In this document: piece by piece, positions 1 to 6,735 of the stretch
Position numbering within the stretch: position 1 is the stretch's first letter
How the letters are laid out: each line of letters opens with the position of its first letter
Assembly (NCBI GenBank): GCA_030527765.1
Contig: JAUNAE010000103.1
Coordinates: 1-10,393, forward strand
Reading direction: 5' to 3'
Length of the DNA stretch: 10,393 bases
Source: Eubacteriales bacterium
GTDB taxonomy: Bacteria > Bacillota_A > Clostridia > Lachnospirales > Lachnospiraceae
Program-made: the position numbers and the translations under genes
Notes under the pieces: model-generated
The model's database searches: none
The model's input: only the letters and a program-made list of their open reading frames with translations
What the model was told of the DNA's origin: nothing

Positions 1-138
1 GTAGTCATCTCCCTGAATGATCTGAAGATCAAAGAGCTGACGAATCAGTATAAAACTCATGAATACAAAGAACCCCAGTAGTATGGTCGTACGGGGGATT
101 CTTAATTTTTTGATAAACTGTTTTATTTTAGTACCCAA
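1..138 (-). CDS. Penicillin-binding protein 2 (MrdA-like), N-terminal fragment
   Basis: This is the first 46 codons of a protein that runs off the left edge of the window. It reads MGTKIKQFIKKLRIPRTTIL and continues through a hydrophobic stretch (about residues 19-33) into LIRQLFDLQIIQGDDY. A short basic cytoplasmic tail, one membrane anchor and then an R-x-L-F-x-L-Q-I-x-x-G motif is how class B penicillin-binding proteins of the PBP2/SpoVD type begin; these are peptidoglycan transpeptidases. The only sensible start is a TTG at 136-138: an in-frame TGA lies three codons upstream, and an AAGGAA ribosome binding site (150-155) sits 11 bases before it. It overlaps the end of mreD by 16 bases, so translation is probably coupled. 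The position directly after mreD matches the classic mreBCD-mrdA order. The catalytic domain is outside the window, so the exact PBP class is inferred from context. Confidence 0.75.
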   Translation of the reverse strand, partial: MGTKIKQFIKKLRIPRTTILLGFFVFMSFILIRQLFDLQIIQGDDY

Positions 139-650
139 ATAGACTCACTTTCCTTACGTATTGCAGACAAGAAATGGTAGTTGATGTAGTGAAAAACCCG
201 ATAAACAATCAAGGTCAGAATGGCAGTATAAAAAACCTCCGGAAGAATGATCCGATACAGATAGGTGAAAAGACCGGTTCTTCCTCTGAGCAGAAACTGA
301 AGCCCGTAGACTGCGATGTTGTAGACGAAGTCGGAAACGGTAACAAGAAGAACCGGGACTTTCAGATCATCGTCATAGCAGATCCTGTGGGCGTAACCGC
401 TGAAAAATCCTATATACATGTAAATCAGGGCATAAAATCCAAAAGGATATCCGTAGAAGATATCAATGAGGATTCCGGAAAAAAATCCGACCCACAGACC
501 ACTCTTCCGCCCTCGCATCAGACCAAAGGATACGACAAGAATCAGTATCAGGTTCGGGCTGATGGATCCAAGAGATATGGAATGAACCACGGTGGACTGA
601 AGAAGAAAACTGCACAGAATGGTCAGAAACAATATGATTTTACTCTTCAT
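123..650 (-). CDS. mreD: Rod shape-determining protein MreD
   Basis: This 175-residue integral membrane protein is the usual size for MreD. It starts with a hydrophobic segment (about residues 4-25) followed by LGSISPNLILILVVSFGLMR, the Pro-Asn-Leu and G-x-x-x-G pattern typical of the family. About five membrane segments can be seen, including a G-rich one (FFSGILIDIFYG, about 56-67), and the C-terminal tail is short and charged. MreD is known to work with MreC and the PBP2/RodA synthase in sidewall peptidoglycan growth, and no enzymatic activity is known. The ATG at 650 has a GGAG ribosome binding site seven bases upstream and lies inside the 3' end of mreC (11-base overlap), which suggests translational coupling. 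The 3' end overlaps the PBP2 start. Sequence conservation in this family is weak, so the call rests on topology, size and position between mreC and PBP2. Confidence 0.9.
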   Translation of the reverse strand: MKSKIILFLTILCSFLLQSTVVHSISLGSISPNLILILVVSFGLMRGRKSGLWVGFFSGILIDIFYGYPFGFYALIYMYIGFFSGYAHRICYDDDLKVPVLLVTVSDFVYNIAVYGLQFLLRGRTGLFTYLYRIILPEVFYTAILTLIVYRVFHYINYHFLSAIRKESESIWVLK

Positions 651-1515
651 TGCTGCTCTCCATCATATCTTGTTTGTTGGTAGTAATGACAAACACATCT
701 TTCAGATGCTGAAAATCAATCGGAGTTACAACGGTGCCTCTCTTGGTCAGGTTGTTGGTATCCTGTTCTACTTCGCTGACATAGCCGATGAACAGACCTT
801 CCACAAATTTTTCGCTGATGTTGGAAGTGACAATACGCTCTCCTACCGTTACTTTATTTGCCGCATCGTAGAGCTGTTCAAAACGAAGTTTGCCTTCGTC
901 GATGAGTTCGAGGCTTCCGGATACTACACAGTTGTCGGAGGTGCTGACGGTCATGGCACTTACATTGCTGCTGTCATCAATGATGGAGCGGACCGTTGCC
1001 CAGCTTGGGCCGACCTGAGTGACGATTCCCACAAGACCTTTTCCCGCAATTACGTTGTTGTCCACGCGGACACCGTCATTGGAACCTTTGTTGATCATGA
1101 ACGTGTCGTACCAGTTTCCCGGATCCTTGGATATGATTTTTGCGGCAATCTTCGGGTAATCGGTATACTCCTGATCCAGTGCATACAATTCCTGAAGACG
1201 CTGAAGTTCTGCGGCATCCTGAACGAGAGTGTTGTTCTCGGAGGTCAGGTTGTCGATCTGGTTTTTGAGATCTGCATTTTCAGCAAGCAGTGCTTCTTTG
1301 GATTTGAAATTTCCCAGAAGATCTTCCATGTAGCTTCCAATGGAGCCGATGCTCTTCTGGAAGGGAACGACAAGGATTCCTGCAGTATCCTGTAAGGGTG
1401 CAGAACCGATCCCGGAGGCAAAGGTTGCAACGATGCAGGTCAGGCAGAACATGGTCATTATGACAAGCAAATGTTTACTTTTGATATTTATTCGAAAATG
1501 AAGTTTTCTTTTCAT
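640..1515 (-). CDS. mreC: Rod shape-determining protein MreC
   Basis: This 291-residue protein has the standard MreC layout. It has a basic cytoplasmic N-terminus (MKRKLHFRINIKSKH), a single membrane anchor (about residues 16-36), a coiled coil rich in Leu, Glu, Asn and Gln (about 64-112), and then an extracellular beta-rich domain (about 118-275). The last contains the family pattern DPGNWYDTFMINKGSNDGV followed by GLVGIVTQVG. MreC is known to be a membrane-anchored scaffold that bridges MreB/MreD and the PBP2-RodA cell wall synthase. The acidic tail after residue 276 (ending MMESSNEE) looks unstructured. The ATG at 1515 has a GAGGAA ribosome binding site, and the gap from the mreB stop is 15 bases. 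Size, topology and flanking genes all agree, so the assignment is secure. Confidence 0.95.
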   Translation of the reverse strand: MKRKLHFRINIKSKHLLVIMTMFCLTCIVATFASGIGSAPLQDTAGILVVPFQKSIGSIGSYMEDLLGNFKSKEALLAENADLKNQIDNLTSENNTLVQDAAELQRLQELYALDQEYTDYPKIAAKIISKDPGNWYDTFMINKGSNDGVRVDNNVIAGKGLVGIVTQVGPSWATVRSIIDDSSNVSAMTVSTSDNCVVSGSLELIDEGKLRFEQLYDAANKVTVGERIVTSNISEKFVEGLFIGYVSEVEQDTNNLTKRGTVVTPIDFQHLKDVFVITTNKQDMMESSNEE

Positions 1516-1530
1516 GTTGATTCCTCAGAC

Positions 1531-2544
1531 TTATAGTTTGCGTTCTTTGACAGGCTGGGCCCATTTTCTCATTTCTTTTTCGTTGATAATCTTCTCGAGA
1601 CCGACTACGGCAGTGTTTTCATAATGGTCACTCAGATTAAAGGAAAATCCGGTATAGCTTGCAAGGTAGGTGTCAAGGTAGGAAAGCCGTGTGCTCCCTC
1701 CTGTGAGATGAATTCCTTCCTTTGCAATGTGATAGGAAATCTGCGGCGGAGTTCGTTCCAGAAATGTTTTCATTTCGGCAGCAATCTCGTTGACGCAGTT
1801 CATAATGCCGGCATTTACCACATAGGAGGAGACGGCTTCTTCTCGAGGCAATCCGGTAATAGTGTCGATTCCTACGACCTTTCGTGCATCTTTGGTCTGG
1901 TCACCCAGCCGTCCCATAACCATCTTCAGACGTTTGGCGGTTTTGAGACCGATGGATAACTGATAGCGTTTCTTTACCTCTGCACAGATGGCTTCATCCA
2001 TGTGCTGACCTCCAAGGGGAAGGCGACGGTAAATGATGACTTTTCCATCGGTAATGATGGAGAATGAGGTGCAGGAATGACCGATATTTACGATCATACT
2101 TCCGAAGTTGCTGTCCAGAGGAAGGCCAAGAGCCAGAGCATCGGCAATGGGCTCTTCCACCATGAATACCCGGTTCTGATGCAGCCAGTGTCCGTTCACT
2201 GCTTTGTAGAAGGCACGCTTCTCCAGTGCCGTCAAATCGTAGGGAACCGAGAAATAGATGTTGGATCCCCGCATCATTCTCCGGTTCTGGGATTTCATCA
2301 GTTTGTACAGCAGGATCTCCTGAAGTTCAAGTTCTGCAATTACACCAAAAGCCATCGGTGATTTCACATCGATGTTCTGAGGCTGTTTTTCCAGCATCTC
2401 GTATGCGTCATCACCCACGGCTATGATTGTGCGGCCTTTTGCCGCAAGTATGTTTTTGGTTTGTAGTGTTTTATTTCCAATAGTGGAGTACATCTTCACA
2501 GCGCTGCTGCCAAGATCGATTCCGTATGTTCTTTCAAATAGCAT
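1531..2544 (-). CDS. Divergent MreB-like actin homologue
   Basis: This 337-residue protein has the actin/Hsp70 fold layout of MreB and sits at the mreB position before mreC. Recognisable parts are the phosphate-1 loop YGIDLGSSAVK (from residue 7), the connecting segment MVEEPIADALALGLP (from about 128), the phosphate-2 region IVNIGHSCTSFSI (from about 151) and the adenosine region HLTGGSTRLSYLD (from about 279). Standard MreB has DIGGGTT at phosphate 2; here it is NIGHSCT, so the aspartate equivalent to E. coli D165/C. crescentus D162 is Asn153, while the glutamate of the EEP motif (Glu131) is kept with the same 22-residue spacing. ATP hydrolysis may therefore be reduced or absent (inference). 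The ATG at 2542-2544 overlaps radC by 11 bases. A TTG at 2551-2553, three codons upstream, is an alternative; an AGGGG lies only about 4 bases before the TTG and about 13 before the ATG. A second, canonical mreB may exist elsewhere in the genome. Confidence 0.85.
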   Translation of the reverse strand: MLFERTYGIDLGSSAVKMYSTIGNKTLQTKNILAAKGRTIIAVGDDAYEMLEKQPQNIDVKSPMAFGVIAELELQEILLYKLMKSQNRRMMRGSNIYFSVPYDLTALEKRAFYKAVNGHWLHQNRVFMVEEPIADALALGLPLDSNFGSMIVNIGHSCTSFSIITDGKVIIYRRLPLGGQHMDEAICAEVKKRYQLSIGLKTAKRLKMVMGRLGDQTKDARKVVGIDTITGLPREEAVSSYVVNAGIMNCVNEIAAEMKTFLERTPPQISYHIAKEGIHLTGGSTRLSYLDTYLASYTGFSFNLSDHYENTAVVGLEKIINEKEMRKWAQPVKERKL

Positions 2545-3244
2545 CCTCGTCAATCAACCCCTGTTCACGGAAGCTATAGTATCTTTGGTCACCGATGATG
2601 ATGTGATCCAGCAGGTGAATGCCAAGCATCTCTCCCATTTGGTATACTCGATCGGTTACTTCGCGGTCGCTGGCACTCGGAGATGGTTCTCCGCTTGGGT
2701 GGTTGTGTACCAGTATGACACCCAGTGCCCGCTGTTTTAAGGCTTCAATAAATATTTCACGAGGAGTGATCAGTGTGGCGTTGGCGGTTCCAAGGCTTAA
2801 GAGATACTCCCCTAATAGATGATTTCGATTGTCCAGCATCATACAATACAGGTGTTCCTGCTCTTCGTGGCGGAGACGTTCCATATAGTATGAGGCGATA
2901 CTTGTGGGATTTGTAAAGGATATCCCGGGGCGCGCGGCGGCGGTTGCCATCCTGCGGCACAGTTCTCCCACGCATTTCAGCTGTATGGCCTTGACGTCTC
3001 CGATCCCGTCTAAGGATTTGAGTTCTGCGATGGACAAGTGCAGAATTCCCGGCAGTCCCGGGTAGGCGGTTTCTTCGGTCATGCGAAGGAGCCGGTTTGC
3101 CAGAGATACGGCGCTTACTTCTTTTGTTCCGGTTCGGAGTACGACGGCAAGAAGTTCTCCGTCGCTTAAGGCTTCGGCGCCCTCTCGCAGGCATTTCTCA
3201 TAGGGGCGCTGGTCTTTTGGGAGATTTTTCATTTGTTCGTTCAT
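2534..3244 (-). CDS. radC: RadC family JAB/MPN+ domain protein
   Basis: This 236-residue protein is full length for the RadC (UPF0758) family. The N-terminal part begins with NLPKDQRPYEKCLREGAEAL, the family opening in which degenerate helices precede a helix-hairpin-helix (LKSLDGIGDVKAIQL, about 75-89). The C-terminal half is a JAB1/MPN+ metalloprotease-like domain: the conserved Glu lies in LLGEYLLSLG (Glu146), and the zinc signature is H180-N-H182-P-S-G with Asp193, so all expected metal ligands are present. The name comes from an old E. coli radiation phenotype later attributed to another gene, and the real function remains unclear. The ATG at 3244 has AGGAA about seven bases upstream. 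The 3' end overlaps the mreB-like gene, so radC is the first gene of the cell-shape operon here, a common arrangement in Firmicutes. It lies 44 bases downstream of the predicted start point of the promoter at 3295-3323. Confidence 0.95.
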   Translation of the reverse strand: MNEQMKNLPKDQRPYEKCLREGAEALSDGELLAVVLRTGTKEVSAVSLANRLLRMTEETAYPGLPGILHLSIAELKSLDGIGDVKAIQLKCVGELCRRMATAAARPGISFTNPTSIASYYMERLRHEEQEHLYCMMLDNRNHLLGEYLLSLGTANATLITPREIFIEALKQRALGVILVHNHPSGEPSPSASDREVTDRVYQMGEMLGIHLLDHIIIGDQRYYSFREQGLIDEDAI

Positions 3245-3294
3245 TTCTGTTTCCTGATTTCATGAGGTACCGGGAGACAGCATGATTCAGTTGC

Positions 3295-3323
3295 ATTTTA
3301 GCACATTCTATTTTGGTTGTACA
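3295..3323 (-). promoter_or_regulatory. Predicted sigma-A promoter for the radC-mre operon
   Basis: On the minus strand there is a TGTACA -35-like hexamer (3318-3323), a 17-base spacer and a TAAAAT -10 hexamer (3295-3300). The -10 is preceded by TGC, giving an extended -10 element. Transcription would start near 3288 and give a leader of roughly 44 bases ending in the radC ribosome binding site. The -35 matches TTGACA at four of six positions, so the extended -10 probably matters. This separates the radC-mre genes from the upstream mutL-miaA-oxidoreductase genes. It is a sequence prediction only. Confidence 0.6.
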
Positions 3324-3404
3324 CTGAAAAAATCTTTTGCGTCCGCGTGTTGCGGCCAAGCCTGTAGATCATTGGCAAATCTTTTTCATGTAGAAGGCTA
3401 ACGG

Positions 3405-3836
3405 CACACGCCCGATCGATACAGTTCTTGTGACACGCTGCGTTTTCTACTCCTCACACACGGCTGATTCGTTCCGGCTCTGCACAAACTCGCTCTTCGA
3501 GCTCAAACATGTGCTCGCCGTCACTGCCAGTGTGTTCGTCGTGACGAAAGCCTCGCTATTGTCACTTCGAATCTGTATTCGCTCCGGTCTTTGTGACTGT
3601 GACGTATTCTGCCTGTGCAAACATTTTTTATCTTCGGAATACACAGCACTGTCTATGAGGCTATGCGCCCTGAAGACATTGCGAGGCTTCCGTCGGGAGA
3701 TGCATGCTGGCAACGAAGGCGATGTGCGTGTTTGAGCCCGCAGGGCGAGTTTGCACAAAAGCCTGAGTGACTCAGCCGCATGCATCGAGCAGGAAACGCA
3801 GTTGTCTCAGGTGCATACCTCATAAGGCAGTGCGTG
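3405..3836. repeat. Large imperfect palindrome (two inverted arms), non-coding
   Basis: The stretch between the two operons is dominated by an inverted repeat centred near 3620. The core arms are 3438-3563 and 3675-3801. By hand alignment about 90 of 125 aligned positions agree, with three one-base gaps, and there are perfectly matching blocks such as CAAACTCG, GCTCAAACA and AAGCCTCGC. The pairing continues inward (3595-3611 with 3635-3653) to a loop containing a T6 run, and fades outward to about 3405 and 3836. About 24 of the 34 mismatches are transitions, and they do not favour G-U pairing on either strand. That fits two inverted copies of one element diverging by mutation at least as well as a conserved RNA hairpin. 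Short open frames on both strands (3430-3735 plus, 3447-3785 minus) mirror each other because of the palindrome and lack clear ribosome binding sites, so I treat them as non-coding. It could be an interspersed repeat or MITE-like element, or a structured RNA. Confidence 0.8.
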
Positions 3837-3897
3837 ATAATGCTGCTTTGATTCCAGCATAATGTCTCTTACAGGAAATGCCTGCACTGTAAGACAT
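3837..3897. other. Two adjacent hairpins downstream of the last oxidoreductase gene
   Basis: Two short inverted repeats follow the stop codon at 3911. The first pairs ATAATGCTG (3837-3845) with CAGCATAAT (3855-3863), with one mismatch and a nine-base loop. The second pairs ATGTCTCTTACAG (3862-3874) with CTGTAAGACAT (3887-3897), with a two-base bulge. An alternative inner stem CAGG/CCTG (3872-3875 with 3881-3884) competes with the second. Neither is followed by a T run on the minus strand, so they are not classical intrinsic terminators. They may stabilise or help end the upstream transcript, or mark the edge of the neighbouring palindromic element. Confidence 0.45.
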
Positions 3898-3910
3898 GAG
3901 ATTGGTTCGC

Positions 3911-5497
3911 TTACTGCAGTGCCGCGTAGCGGGCGGCTACGGCCTCGGCGATGCGAATTCCGTCCATGGCCGCAGAGGTGATTCCTCCTGCGTAGCCTGC
4001 GCCTTCTCCGCATGGATAGATTCCGCGGATGTTTGCGGTGAGATCCTGATCTCTTACGATTCTGACGGGTGAGGAGGTACGGCTCTCAACACCGGAGATC
4101 AGGGCATCTTCCCGATCGTAGCCCGGGATTTTTTTGCCAAAGGCGAGGATTCCTTCCTCCAGGGAATCTCCGATGAAGTCAGGGAGAATATCCCGGACGT
4201 TTCCGAAGGTGTAGTTTCCTTTCATGCAAGGGGTGACATCTCCGAAGTGGTCGCTTGGCCGATGAGCCTTGAAGTCACCGAACAGCTGTACCGGGATGGC
4301 TCCTTTGCCCTCGCGGAATGCAGCTTTTTCCAGGGTGCGCTGGAATTCGATTCCTCTGAGCGGATGTTCTCCGGGGAAGTCTTCTTTGTGAACGGTGACA
4401 ATCAGAGCACTGTTGGCGTTTTTGGAGTCACGTGCCTGATAGCTCATTCCGTTTACGGCAAGGGATTCCGGTTCGGAGGAGGCATTTACCACATAGCCGC
4501 CCGGACACATGCAGAAGGAGTACACTCCTCTTCCGTTTTCGCAGGTGTGTGTGATTTTGTACGGGGCTGCTTTCAGAATGTCATCTTCCGGTGTTCCGTA
4601 CATGGCTTCGTTGATCATGGTTTGAGGATGTTCCATTCGGATTCCCACGGCAAAGGATTTCGGCTCCATATAGAGACCTCTCTCGTAGAGTGTCCGGAAA
4701 GTGTCACGGGCACTATGGCCGATGGCAAGGATGCAGACGGAGGTTTCGATGGTTTCGGTTCCGTTTACCGTAAGGTGTGTCAGGGCTCCGTCACTGAAGT
4801 GAAAGTCCGTGACACAGGATCGGAAGCGGAATTCGCCGCCCATGGCTTCGATTTCGTGACGAAGATTCTGGACGATGGACACAAGCAGGTCGGTTCCCAG
4901 ATGTGGTTTCTGCTGGTACAGAATTTCTTCCGGGGCACCGGCTTTTACAAAGCGTTTCAGTACTTCTTTGTTTCGGCCGACGGGATCTTTGACAAGGGTG
5001 TTCAGCTTGCCGTCGGAGAAGGTACCTGCTCCTCCTTCACCGAACTGCACATTGGATTCGGTATCGAGTACGCCGGTTTTCCAGAAGTTGTTTACTTTTT
5101 CCTGGCGGATGGGTGCTTCGTCTCCTCTCTCAAGGACGAGTGGGCGATAGCCGGCCCGGGCAAGATACCAGGCACAGAAAATTCCTGCAGGACCGGATCC
5201 TACGATGACCGGAGGTGCGGAAAGCTTCTGATCTCCGGATTTCGGAAAGCGGTACTTAACCGGTTTGATTTGTTCGACAGTTTTCAGATGTACTTTCTTC
5301 AGAACTTTTTTTTCATTCTCTATAGAAACATCCACGGTGTAGACGAATTTTTTTTCATCTTTTTTGCGGGCATCCAGTGACTGGCGCTGGATTTCGTAGG
5401 TAAATGGAGTGGATGTTTTGAGAATACTGCGAATTTTGTGATACAGATCTTCCTTTGTATGTCGGTAAGGAAGTTTTAACTGGGAAATTCGGATCAT
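3911..5497 (-). CDS. FAD-dependent dehydrogenase, COG2509 type (NAD(P)/FAD-dependent oxidoreductase)
   Basis: This 528-residue protein belongs to the uncharacterised FAD-dependent dehydrogenases related to COG2509. The first 90 or so residues (MIRISQLKLPYRHT onward, basic) form a family-typical N-terminal domain. The Rossmann dinucleotide-binding motif follows (VIVGSGPAGIFCAWYLARAG, from residue 97), with the ribose-binding glutamate at the end of strand two (LVLERG, Glu123). FGEGGAGTFSDGKLNT (from 152) is a strong family signature. The C-terminal GIYPCGEGAGYAGGITSAAM is the second FAD contact. The substrate is unknown. The ATG at 5495-5497 has an excellent GAGGAGG site nine bases upstream and overlaps the previous stop as ATGA. 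A start 21 codons further up, at 5560, has no such site, and its extra residues only re-read the end of the upstream gene. It is the last gene before the intergenic palindrome, and no clear terminator follows. Confidence 0.9.
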   Translation of the reverse strand: MIRISQLKLPYRHTKEDLYHKIRSILKTSTPFTYEIQRQSLDARKKDEKKFVYTVDVSIENEKKVLKKVHLKTVEQIKPVKYRFPKSGDQKLSAPPVIVGSGPAGIFCAWYLARAGYRPLVLERGDEAPIRQEKVNNFWKTGVLDTESNVQFGEGGAGTFSDGKLNTLVKDPVGRNKEVLKRFVKAGAPEEILYQQKPHLGTDLLVSIVQNLRHEIEAMGGEFRFRSCVTDFHFSDGALTHLTVNGTETIETSVCILAIGHSARDTFRTLYERGLYMEPKSFAVGIRMEHPQTMINEAMYGTPEDDILKAAPYKITHTCENGRGVYSFCMCPGGYVVNASSEPESLAVNGMSYQARDSKNANSALIVTVHKEDFPGEHPLRGIEFQRTLEKAAFREGKGAIPVQLFGDFKAHRPSDHFGDVTPCMKGNYTFGNVRDILPDFIGDSLEEGILAFGKKIPGYDREDALISGVESRTSSPVRIVRDQDLTANIRGIYPCGEGAGYAGGITSAAMDGIRIAEAVAARYAALQ

Positions 5498-6708
5498 GAA
5501 GGATTGCCTCCTCTCGTGGCAGCGGATTTTCCGGCTAGGAAACCGCTGGACCAGGCCCACTGAAGATTGTAGCCGCCGCAGGGACCGTCTACGTCCAGAA
5601 GTTCTCCGGCGAAATAGAGGCCGGGGATTTTTCGGGATTCCATTGTTCCGGGATCTACTTCAGTGACAGAGACACCGCCGGAACAGATCTGAGCCTGTTC
5701 GAAGGGAAGATATCCCTGAATGGTCATTGAGTAACATTTCAGAAGCTTTGCCATCTCAGGAAGAGATACTTTGGAAAGTTTCTGTTCTTTTACGAAGTAT
5801 TTTCTTAGTTTTTCCGGAAGGAGTCCTATGAGAAGTTCTTCCCGGGTTTTCTGTGGAGCATTGTTTTGGGTTTCCAGAAGGAAAACAAGAAGATCTTCTT
5901 CGGAATAATCCGGCAGCAGATCGATGGTGAGACGGCATTTCCGGCCTTTTTCCAGACCACGAATGGCTGACCGGCTGATCTGGAACACAGGGATTCCGGA
6001 TAGTCCGTATTCTGTGAACTGAAGCTCTCCTTCTTCTGCGGCAATGAACTGATTGTCCAGGTACAGAGCAATTTTTCCATGAGATCGGACTCCGCTCCAG
6101 GAATACCTGCCCTCTCCTTTCAGTCCGGTAAGGGCGGGAAGGGGTGTGACCAGGCGATGGCCCAGAGATTTGGCGATAGCATAGCCGCTTCCATCGGATC
6201 CGGGGAGGTTGGATGCTTTGGAACCATTACATAAAATTACGGACTCTGCGGTATACTTCCATCCTTCTACATAGATCTCAAAGGATTCCTGTGCAGGCTG
6301 CACTTTGAGAACCCGGGTTCCGGTACGGATTTTGATCTTCAGATTTCTTGCTTCAGACAGGAGCACTTCCAACACGGAAGCCGCCTGAAGACTTCTCGGA
6401 TAATGCCATCCTTCGTGAAGTTCCACGGAAGGAAGTCCAAGCGTACGAAAGAATTCCAGTGTTTCCTGCTTCCCGAATATTGAGAGAACGGAGGATACGA
6501 GGCTCTGTCCATCCGGATTAAAGTATTCCGGATGCATATCATTGTGTGTGAAATTACACCGGCCGTTTCCTGTTGCCAGGATTTTTTTGCCCGGTTTGTC
6601 ATTCTGTTCGAGAATGGTGACAGAAGCGCCGGCTCTGGCGGCGGAAATAGCGGCTGCGAGGCCGGAAGCTCCACCTCCGATTACAAATACTACAGGTTGA
6701 TTCGCCAT
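5494..6708 (-). CDS. HI0933/YhiN family FAD-binding oxidoreductase
   Basis: This 404-residue flavoprotein matches the HI0933-like family, often labelled 'aminoacetone oxidase family FAD-binding enzyme'. The N-terminal Rossmann motif VIGGGASGLAAAISAARAGA (from residue 9) ends in the FAD ribose-binding Glu34 (TILEQ). It is followed by the hallmark GKKILATGNGRCNFT (40-54). The C-terminal signature GLYFAGELLDVDGPCGGYNL, followed by QWAWSSG, is also typical. Length is normal. The physiological substrate is not known; the aminoacetone oxidase label comes from limited biochemistry and should be taken cautiously. The ATG at 6708 has GGAGG seven bases upstream. The gap from the upstream gene is 27 bases and the gene overlaps the next oxidoreductase by four bases, so the two flavoproteins are probably made together. 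Confidence 0.93.
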   Translation of the reverse strand: MANQPVVFVIGGGASGLAAAISAARAGASVTILEQNDKPGKKILATGNGRCNFTHNDMHPEYFNPDGQSLVSSVLSIFGKQETLEFFRTLGLPSVELHEGWHYPRSLQAASVLEVLLSEARNLKIKIRTGTRVLKVQPAQESFEIYVEGWKYTAESVILCNGSKASNLPGSDGSGYAIAKSLGHRLVTPLPALTGLKGEGRYSWSGVRSHGKIALYLDNQFIAAEEGELQFTEYGLSGIPVFQISRSAIRGLEKGRKCRLTIDLLPDYSEEDLLVFLLETQNNAPQKTREELLIGLLPEKLRKYFVKEQKLSKVSLPEMAKLLKCYSMTIQGYLPFEQAQICSGGVSVTEVDPGTMESRKIPGLYFAGELLDVDGPCGGYNLQWAWSSGFLAGKSAATRGGNPS

Positions 6709-6735
6709 AGGAGATCCTCCAATTCATCGGTTTCT

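Noticed and set aside
3325..3360. Possible intrinsic terminator on the minus strand: CCGC/GCGG stem followed by a T6 run.
   Set aside because: The stem is only four base pairs and is separated from the T run by about ten bases, too weak to call.
3430..3785. Overlapping open frames on both strands within the palindrome (plus 3430-3735; minus 3447-3785), which could be read as Cys- or Arg-rich small proteins.
   Set aside because: They mirror each other because the DNA is self-complementary, have no convincing ribosome binding site, and show no recognisable domain; the symmetry explains the openness.
4247..5380. A 377-codon open frame antisense to the COG2509-type gene.
   Set aside because: Same shadow effect; the minus-strand protein has clear FAD-binding motifs while the antisense product is featureless.
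5498..5560. A 21-residue N-terminal extension of the COG2509-type protein.
   Set aside because: The extension lies in the 3' end of the upstream gene in another frame; the ATG at 5497 has a strong GAGGAGG site at correct spacing and matches the family start.
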